Of a stretch of 64,000 nt of DNA, positions 58,105 to 64,000 are shown piece by piece (positions within the stretch are counted from its first letter, which is position 1; every line of letters begins with the position of its first letter). The notes below the pieces were generated by a model, which was given only the letters and a program-made list of their open reading frames with translations, was not told the DNA's origin and did not search any database. This DNA is from Pectobacterium sp. PL152 (GTDB lineage Bacteria; Pseudomonadota; Gammaproteobacteria; Enterobacterales; Enterobacteriaceae), in assembly GCA_021907015.1 (NCBI GenBank), contig CP091064.1:1550001-1614000 (forward strand), in the 5' to 3' direction. The position numbers were made by a program, and so were the translations under genes.

Positions 58105-58848
58105 CGTTTCCTCAACCATTTTATTCGAATACCCGCTGAACGAAAAAACACGTACCTGGTTGCGTATCGAATCATTATTACAGCAGTTGCATCAAAACCA
58201 CTCCCTGACCGATATGGGAAGCGCGCTAACATTTTTTCGCGCTGTCGCCGAGTTGCTTGATGTGCTGGAACGTGGAGATGTGCGTACCGAACTGCTGAAA
58301 GAACTGGAGCGACAACAGCAAAAACTGCTGCAATGGAGTGATGTGCCGGGCGTAGACATGGAACGCATCCATACGTTGAGACGCCAGTTGAAAGATCTGG
58401 CCAACACGCTGATGGCAGCACCGCGGATGGGGCAATTCTTACGGGAAGATCGCCTGATTGGCATGGTGCGGCAGCGGCTCGGTATTCCCGGCGGGTGTTG
58501 CAGTTTCGACTTACCGACGCTGCATAGCTGGTTGCATCAGCCCCAGGAACTTCGTGAGAGGCTGGTTTTTGGCTGGCTTGGCTCACTGTCTCCGCTCAAA
58601 CAAGCGTTGGACATGATCCTGGAACTGATCCGCCACTCCGGTACGTTTCGCCCGCAGATCAGCCTGAACGGTTTCTTTCAGGACAATGCTTCCGATGCCG
58701 ATCTGCTGCGCTTGCGTCTTGAACAGGCGCACCAGCTCTACCCGCAAATATCTGGCCATAAACACGCTATGCTATCCGTTTTCTGCCATTAGATAGCGAA
58801 AACGGCCACATTCCTCCTCGTTTAACGTTTGAACTGGCCTGTTGCTAG
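58097..58848 (+). CDS. zapD: Cell-division protein ZapD (frameshift near the end)
   Basis: About 250 residues after repair (E. coli 247). [56 protein letters not shown] and [18 protein letters not shown] are typical. Near 58765 one C is missing; with it the end reads [14 protein letters not shown] to FELACC at 58848, as in the family. ZapD crosslinks FtsZ filaments. It overlaps coaE and precedes yacG, the usual order. Confidence 0.95.
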
Positions 58849-58919
58849 ACCCAGTCCTGACAGAAAATGTGTTAAGCACCAAGCATGTATTCAGTATCAA
58901 ATAGAGTGAAAAGAGCCTT

Positions 58920-59114
58920 ATGACGACAGAAATTACGACGGTGAAGTGCCCGACCTGCAAGCAGGCGGTCATCTGGGATGAAACCAGCCTCTATCGCCCA
59001 TTTTGCAGCAAGCGTTGTCAGCTCATCGATTTAGGTGAATGGGCTGATGAAGAAAAGCGCATTCCAAGTGATGATATGGTTTCTGATAGTGAAGACTGGA
59101 GCGAAACGCGGTAA
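58920..59114 (+). CDS. yacG: DNA gyrase inhibitor YacG
   Basis: A 64-residue zinc-ribbon protein with four Cys ligands: [10 protein letters not shown] and [14 protein letters not shown]. It has the acidic C-terminal tail of the family. It binds GyrB and inhibits gyrase. It is the last gene of the coaE-zapD-yacG unit. Confidence 0.95.
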   Translation: MTTEITTVKCPTCKQAVIWDETSLYRPFCSKRCQLIDLGEWADEEKRIPSDDMVSDSEDWSETR

Positions 59115-59126
59115 CCACCGCGTTTC
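59103..59126. terminator. Hairpin at the yacG stop
   Basis: GAAACGCGGT and ACCGCGTTTC form a 10-bp stem with a 4-base loop that overlaps the yacG stop codon. It lies between convergent yacG and mutT; only weak T-richness follows. Confidence 0.6.
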
Positions 59127-59178
59127 ACCGCTATAATTTTCAGGCAGAGTTTTTCAGACAGGAAAAAGTAAGGCTAGA

Positions 59179-59574
59179 TTAAAGCGATTTCAGCCAGCGG
59201 ATCATCTCCGCATTCGCTGGCGGAAATTCTTCCTCACGCAATTCTTCTACGCTCACCCAGCGAGATTCCTGACCTTCCCGACCATAGGGTTCCCCCTGCC
59301 ATGTTTCAACCAGGAAGAAATGAAGGGTAATGATTCTTTCCGGCGTGGAAAACGTTTTGTTGTTTAGCGACTGCGGTGCGCTAGCATCGATGCCCGTCTC
59401 TTCACGCAGCTCACGAATCAGCGCCTGCTCTGGCGTTTCCCCTTCTTCAATTTTACCGCCGGGAAACTCCCACATCCCTGCCATGTGAACGCCATCTGGG
59501 CGACGAGCAATGAAATATTGCTGTTCCGCATTGCGGATGATGCCTACCGCGACGGATAACTGTTTTTGCGTCAT
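59179..59574 (-). CDS. mutT: 8-oxo-dGTP diphosphatase MutT
   Basis: A 131-residue Nudix enzyme. The Nudix box is GGKIEEGETPEQALIRELRE followed by ETGI. ATG at 59574 has AGGAAG upstream; a longer reading frame runs through the secA terminator and is not used. It removes 8-oxo-dGTP and so prevents A:T to C:G mutations. It follows secA, as in other enterobacteria. Confidence 0.96.
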   Translation of the reverse strand: MTQKQLSVAVGIIRNAEQQYFIARRPDGVHMAGMWEFPGGKIEEGETPEQALIRELREETGIDASAPQSLNNKTFSTPERIITLHFFLVETWQGEPYGREGQESRWVSVEELREEEFPPANAEMIRWLKSL

Positions 59575-59604
59575 GACACTTCCTATCAGGTTCTTATCAA
59601 GTAA

Positions 59605-59627
59605 AAAGGCGGTCAATGACCGCCTTT
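59605..59627 (-). terminator. Terminator between secA and mutT
   Basis: AAAGGCGGTCA and TGACCGCCTTT form an 11-bp stem around one unpaired base; on the minus strand a T-run follows. Readthrough would be needed for cotranscription of mutT with secA. Confidence 0.8.
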
Positions 59628-59670
59628 CCTTTGCACTTATCACATTTTATTTGCTGATTTCAGCGGCCAG

Positions 59671-62364
59671 TTATTTCTGTAAGCGGCCGTGGCACTGCTT
59701 ATATTTCTTGCCTGAACCACATGGGCAAGGATCGTTACGTCCGATTTTACGATCCGCCTGCGCTGGGGAACCGGTGTTCAGGCTATCTTCTTCCTGATGG
59801 CTCAGTTGCTGCTGCCGTGCCAAACGTTCAGCTTCTTCGCGGCGTTGCTGCTCCAGCGCTTCGATCTCTTCAGGCATTCTCACCTGGACTTTGCTCAGCG
59901 TGCTGATCACTTCATATTTCAGTGATTCCAACATCGCGGCAAACATAGAGAACGACTCACGCTTATATTCTTGCTTCGGATCTTTCTGTGCATAGCCACG
60001 CAGATGGATGCCCTGACGCAGATAATCCATTGCTGCCAGATGCTCTTTCCACAGTGAATCCAGCGTCTGCAACATCACGCCTTTTTCAAAGTTGCGCATG
60101 ACTTCGCTGCCGACCACTTCTTCTTTGCGCTGATAAATCTCAATAGCCTGCTCGAAAATACGCTCACGCAGCGTTTCTTCGTGCAGCTCTGGTTCTTTAT
60201 CCAGCCACGCTTTGACTGGCATATCCAGATCGAAATCGTTCTTCAAACGCTGCTCCAGACCTTCTACATCCCACATTTCTTCCAGAGACTGTGGCGGAAT
60301 GTAGCTGTCGATCGTCGCTTTGAACACATCTTCACGAATGCTGGTGATGGTTTCGCTGATATCAGACACGTCCAACAGCTCGTTACGCTGCGTATAGATC
60401 GCACGACGCTGGTCGTTCGCCACATCATCGTATTCCAGCAGTTGCTTACGAATATCAAAGTTACGGCTTTCCACTTTACGCTGAGCGTTAGCAATCGCCT
60501 TCGTGACCCACGGTGCTCAATGGCTTCACCTGGCTTCATACCCAGCTTACGCATCATGTTGGAAACACGATCGGAGGCAAAAATACGCATCAGCGCATCT
60601 TCCATCGACAGATAGAAACGTGATGAACCCGCATCCCCTGACGACCGGAACGACCACGCAGCTGGTTATCGATACGACGAGACTCATGGCGCTCCGTACC
60701 GATGATGTGCAAACCACCCGCAGCTAATACAGCATCGTGACGTATTTTCCAGGCCGCTTTGATTTCTGCAATTTGCTCGTCACTCGGGTTCTCTAGAAGT
60801 GCCACTTCCGACTGCCAGCTTCCCCCAAGACGATATCCGTACCACGACCGGCCATGTTGGTCGCGATGGTCACCGCTCCAGCCTGACCCGCCTGAGCAAC
60901 AATATCAGCTTCCATAGCGTGGAACTTCGCATTCAACACATTATGTTTGATACCCGCTTTTTCCAGCGCATGAGAAACCACTTCCGATTTCTCGATAGAG
61001 ATCGTACCGACCAGAATCGGCTGACCTTTTGCTGAACGCTCTTTGATATCTTCAATGATGGCATCGATTTTTTCCTGCTCGGTCATGTAGACCAGATCAG
61101 GCAAGTCTTTACGAATCATCGGACGGTTAGTCGGCACCACAATCGTATCCAGCTTGTAAATAGAGCTGAACTCGAACGCTTCGGTATCTGCCGTACCGGT
61201 CATACCCGCCAGTTTTTCATACAGGCGGAAGTAGTTCTGGAAGGTAATGGAAGCCAGCGTCTGGTTTTCATTCTGAATCGTTACCTTCTCTTTTGCTTCC
61301 ACCGCCTGATGCAGGCCGTCGGACCAGCGACGCCCCTGCATGGTACGGCCGGTGTGTTCGTCAACGATGATCACTTCACCGTCTTTCACAATGTAATCAA
61401 CATCGCGGGTAAACAACACATGCGCACGCAACGCAGCAGTCACATGGTGCATCAGCATGATGTTCGTTGGGGAGTACAATGATTCCCCCTCTTCCATAAT
61501 GCCTTCTTTCACCAGCAGTTCTTCGACCAGAACCAGACCACGCTCAGTGAGGTTAACCTGACGCGCTTTCTCATCAACAGAGAAGTGGCCTTCGCCGTGG
61601 AAGGTATCCGAATCCTCTTTCTCCTGACGGATCAGGTGAGGGATAATTTTGTTAACGCTGATATACAGCTCGGAACTATCTTCAGCCGGGCCGGAAATGA
61701 TCAGCGGCGTACGCGCTTCATCGATCAGGATGGAGTCAACCTCATCCACCAGCGCGTAGTACAATTTACGCTGTACACGCTCTTCCGGACTGAACGCCAT
61801 GTTGTCACGCAGGTAGTCAAAACCGTATTCGTTATTAGTACCGTAGGTGATATCGGCCGCATAGGCTTCACGCTTCGCGGGAGCAGGCATTCCCGGCAGG
61901 TTAATGCCAACGCTCAGGCCAAGGAATTCAAACAATGGACGGTTATTTTCGGCATCACGCTGTGCCAGATAGTCGTTCACAGTCACCACGTGTACGCCGC
62001 GGCCAGTCAGCGCATTCAGGTAGGCAGGCAACGTTGCCGTCAGCGTTTTACCTTCACCAGTACGCATCTCCGCAATGCAACGCTCGTTCAGTACCATACC
62101 GCCGATAAGCTGCACATCGAAGTGACGCATGCCAAATACACGCTTACTGGATTCACGTACGACAGCGAAAGCTTCCGGCAGCAGGTTCTCCAGCGACTCA
62201 CCTTTTTCCAGACGAACACGAAACTCCAGCGTTTTCGCTTGCAGTTCCTCATTCGACAGCTTTTCCATTTCAGGTTCTAAGCGATTGATGACATCAACGT
62301 TTTTACGCATACGGCGCAGCGTACGATCGTTACGGCTACCAAAAATTTTGGTTAGGATATTCAT
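59671..62364 (-). CDS. secA: Preprotein translocase ATPase SecA (three frameshifts)
   Basis: About 898 residues after repair (E. coli 901). Start at ATG 62364 ([19 protein letters not shown]). Walker A is MRTGEGKTL, Walker [12 protein letters not shown], and the C-terminal zinc site [17 protein letters not shown]. Three single-base losses on the plus strand break the frame: C-run 60822-60826, C-run 60635-60638, and GG at 60512-60513 (should be GGG). SecA is essential, so these are almost surely consensus errors. It drives secretion through SecYEG; secM upstream controls it. Confidence 0.95.
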
Positions 62365-62482
62365 GACCATAATAATTTTTAATCTCACAAGTGCCACGTA
62401 TCCAGTGGCAACACAACATCGAAAATCTGAGAAACTCAGTGAAAAACGGGAGAAATTTCTTCAGCTAATTATCATTACACGT

Positions 62483-62998
62483 TCAGCTGAGAAGGTATGG
62501 CCCTGCACGGATGCCGCGAATTTGAGCAAGCCAAATGCCGATTTGATGATGAGCTTGGGGATAAAAAGTCACTCGCCCTGCGTGGGGGGAGATCACAAGA
62601 GGGTACTGGGAATCCTGCGTCAGCAACGCATTTAACGTATCCAGCAAAACCAGAGAATGAGGTTCTAGTTCGTCAGCCTGCTGGGCATTGACCGTTTGTG
62701 GCGTCGTCAACGCAAAAGAAAGGTGGCGAATTACCGTACGGATCGCATGCTGATGCCAATAATCTACGCTGTAGGATGAGCGTCGATGCGCTTCTTTCAG
62801 TGCTACCAGATCGGTAAGGCTCAGCGATACGTTATTCTGGCGACTAACGCTGGAGCTTGAATTGGGGAGTGAGGTGATGTCCTGTGAGTCGTTCAGGCTT
62901 GTCGGCAGACCAAGACTCGCCGCGACCATCCCTAATAAGAGATGCGGCCAGAAATAACGTCTGCCAAATTGTCGCCAACGATTTAGAATACCAATCAC
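62483..62998 (-). CDS. secM: SecM secretion monitor
   Basis: About 171 residues (E. coli 170), with a GTG start at 62998 as in E. coli (an ATG lies 9 bases upstream). The signal peptide is FGRRYFWPHLLLGMVAASLG. The arrest sequence near the C-terminus reads IGIWLAQIRGIRAGP, keeping Trp and GIRAGP of the E. coli stall motif; E. coli Phe150 corresponds to His and the residue after Trp is Leu, not Ile. SecM stalls its ribosome when secretion is low, which exposes the secA start. Confidence 0.93.
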   Translation of the reverse strand: MIGILNRWRQFGRRYFWPHLLLGMVAASLGLPTSLNDSQDITSLPNSSSSVSRQNNVSLSLTDLVALKEAHRRSSYSVDYWHQHAIRTVIRHLSFALTTPQTVNAQQADELEPHSLVLLDTLNALLTQDSQYPLVISPHAGRVTFYPQAHHQIGIWLAQIRGIRAGPYLLS

Positions 62999-63024
62999 GA
63001 GTAACATCCACCGGAGCCAGGTCT

Positions 63025-63552
63025 ATGCGTGATAGCCGCCCACAATCACTGGAATTTCTGTTTGATAGCGCATCCAAGTCGGGTAAAGGCCCGCTACAAG
63101 ATGTGCAACAGCGCGCTATCGCCTTATTAAAACTTAACCGTGCCGTGCGCGGATTACTGCCTGCACCGTTGCACCCATGGTGCCGCGTCGCTAATTACCG
63201 GCAAGGTTTACTGATACTGGAAACCGCTAACGCCAGTTGGCTGATGCGGTTACGTTACGAACAACCAGCGCTGCTCTCTGCATTACGCGCACAAATACTA
63301 CCATCATTGGCTTCAATCGACATCAGGATTAATCCAACGCTTGCCGCAAAAGGGCATGAAATCGTGAAAAATAGTGACATTTCAGCGACGGAAAATACCG
63401 ATGATAAACCGCTGCGTCAGTTGAGCGAACAAAGTGCGGAGACATTGAGGACGTTGGCAGGAAATAGCCCGGAAAAACTCGGAAAGCTATTAGAACGACT
63501 GGCTTCACTGGCCGGAGAGAGTACCAGTAAAACCAGTCGTAATAAGAAGTAA
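63025..63552 (+). CDS. DUF721/DciA-like protein
   Basis: A 175-residue protein with an N-terminal DUF721 (DciA-like) domain: LEFLFDSASKSGKGPLQDVQ, PWCRVANYRQGLLILETANA and LMRLRYEQPALLSALRAQ. The C-terminal 60 residues are polar. DciA loads the replicative helicase in bacteria that lack DnaC, while enterobacteria have DnaC, so its role here is unclear. It is divergent from secM with only 26 bases between starts, so the promoters overlap the coding ends. Confidence 0.85.
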   Translation: MRDSRPQSLEFLFDSASKSGKGPLQDVQQRAIALLKLNRAVRGLLPAPLHPWCRVANYRQGLLILETANASWLMRLRYEQPALLSALRAQILPSLASIDIRINPTLAAKGHEIVKNSDISATENTDDKPLRQLSEQSAETLRTLAGNSPEKLGKLLERLASLAGESTSKTSRNKK

Positions 63553-63564
63553 CGACGTTAAGCG

Positions 63565-64000
63565 TTACGCCAGCACGATAGACGGTGCTTTAAACGCCAG
63601 CGGCATTTCAGCTTCGTCTTCAAAGGTCACGTATTCCCACGCTTCCTGATTGGCCAACACAGCCTGCAACAGTTTGTTGTTCAGAGCATGGCCGGATTTA
63701 AACGCAGAAAACGCACCGATGATGTTGTAACCACACATAAACAGGTCACCGATGGCATCCAGCATTTTATGGCGGACAAACTCATCTTCAAAACGCAGAC
63801 CGTCTTCGTTCAATACGCGGTAATCGTCAACGACGATGGCACAATCCATACTGCCGCCCAGGCACAACCCACGAGACTGCAAGTATTCGATATCGCGCAT
63901 GAAGCCGAATGTACGCGCACGGCTGATCTGGCGAACAAACGCATCAGCAGAGAAATCCAAACGATAGCGCTGGTTGCCCGCATCGATCGCCGGGTGGTTG
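63565..64000 (-). CDS. lpxC: UDP-3-O-acyl-GlcNAc deacetylase LpxC (C-terminal part)
   Basis: The last 145 residues of LpxC; the gene continues beyond the right edge in the same frame. Zinc ligands His and Asp are in [10 protein letters not shown], and the catalytic His in KSGHALNNK. It ends [11 protein letters not shown], as in E. coli. It catalyses the committed step of lipid A synthesis. It is convergent with the DUF721 gene. Confidence 0.97.
   Translation of the reverse strand, partial: NHPAIDAGNQRYRLDFSADAFVRQISRARTFGFMRDIEYLQSRGLCLGGSMDCAIVVDDYRVLNEDGLRFEDEFVRHKMLDAIGDLFMCGYNIIGAFSAFKSGHALNNKLLQAVLANQEAWEYVTFEDEAEMPLAFKAPSIVLA

Noticed and set aside
61585-62280. A 231-residue frame opposite secA
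   Set aside because: Antisense shadow; SecA on the other strand is unmistakable.

Overview
The window is a chromosomal segment of an enterobacterium, most likely a soft-rot Pectobacterium or close relative. The right part (about 39.4-64 kb) keeps, in reverse orientation, the enterobacterial core order lpxC, secM-secA-mutT, yacG-zapD-coaE, guaC, hofC-hofB-ppdD, nadC, ampD-ampE, aroP, pdhR-aceE-aceF-lpd, and acnB-yacL follows at 21-24 kb. Three ERIC elements, moderate GC and the accessory sugar and iron genes fit Pectobacterium. The genus is inferred from gene content and was not confirmed by a search.

Left accessory part. 1-3880: end of a sugar ABC importer operon (binding protein, a degenerate kinase paralogue, an intact BadF/GlcNAc-kinase-type kinase and a Tat-exported metallophosphoesterase). 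4198-6813: a zinc-type ABC importer behind a Zur-like palindrome, led by an overlapping 36-codon membrane-peptide ORF. 6882-10146: DeoR-type regulator, PdxA2 and a DUF1537 acid-sugar kinase, i.e. D-threonate/D-erythronate catabolism. 10381-16677: iron alcohol dehydrogenase, DapA/NanA-type aldolase, SSS symporter, cytoplasmic Asp-box (sialidase-like) protein, YhcH/NanQ-like protein and an SDR, which together look like an ulosonic/nonulosonic-acid utilisation locus without nanK/nanE. 16723-20977: LacI-type regulator with two tandem HTH domains, divergent from an ascorbate-type PTS (EIIA, EIIB, EIIC) and a fructose-6-phosphate aldolase.

Middle (24.7-39.4 kb), inserted between acnB and lpd: a DUF3060 exported protein, an RtcB-family RNA ligase, a BigR/YgaV-type ArsR regulator, a catecholate-type TonB receptor with an AraC regulator, an MmgE/PrpD protein, a large unknown lipoprotein, an exported alpha/beta hydrolase, an MFS exporter with a serine hydrolase, and a LysR regulator.

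Sequence quality matters here. At least 16 single-base losses, nearly all in short homopolymers, break conserved genes, including secA (three times), ampE, aroP, zapD, ppdD, hofB, dtnK and the zinc ABC genes. Essential secA cannot really be broken three times, so these are most likely consensus errors; coordinates below give the repaired gene extents. coaE instead has an in-frame TGA. I found no rRNA, tRNA, CRISPR array, prophage or insertion sequence. The most interesting leads are the NanQ/aldolase/SSS/Asp-box locus, the 36-aa ORF in the zinc operon, the double-HTH LacI regulator, the degenerate kinase paralogue, and a possible small RNA or leader-peptide gene between aroP and pdhR.
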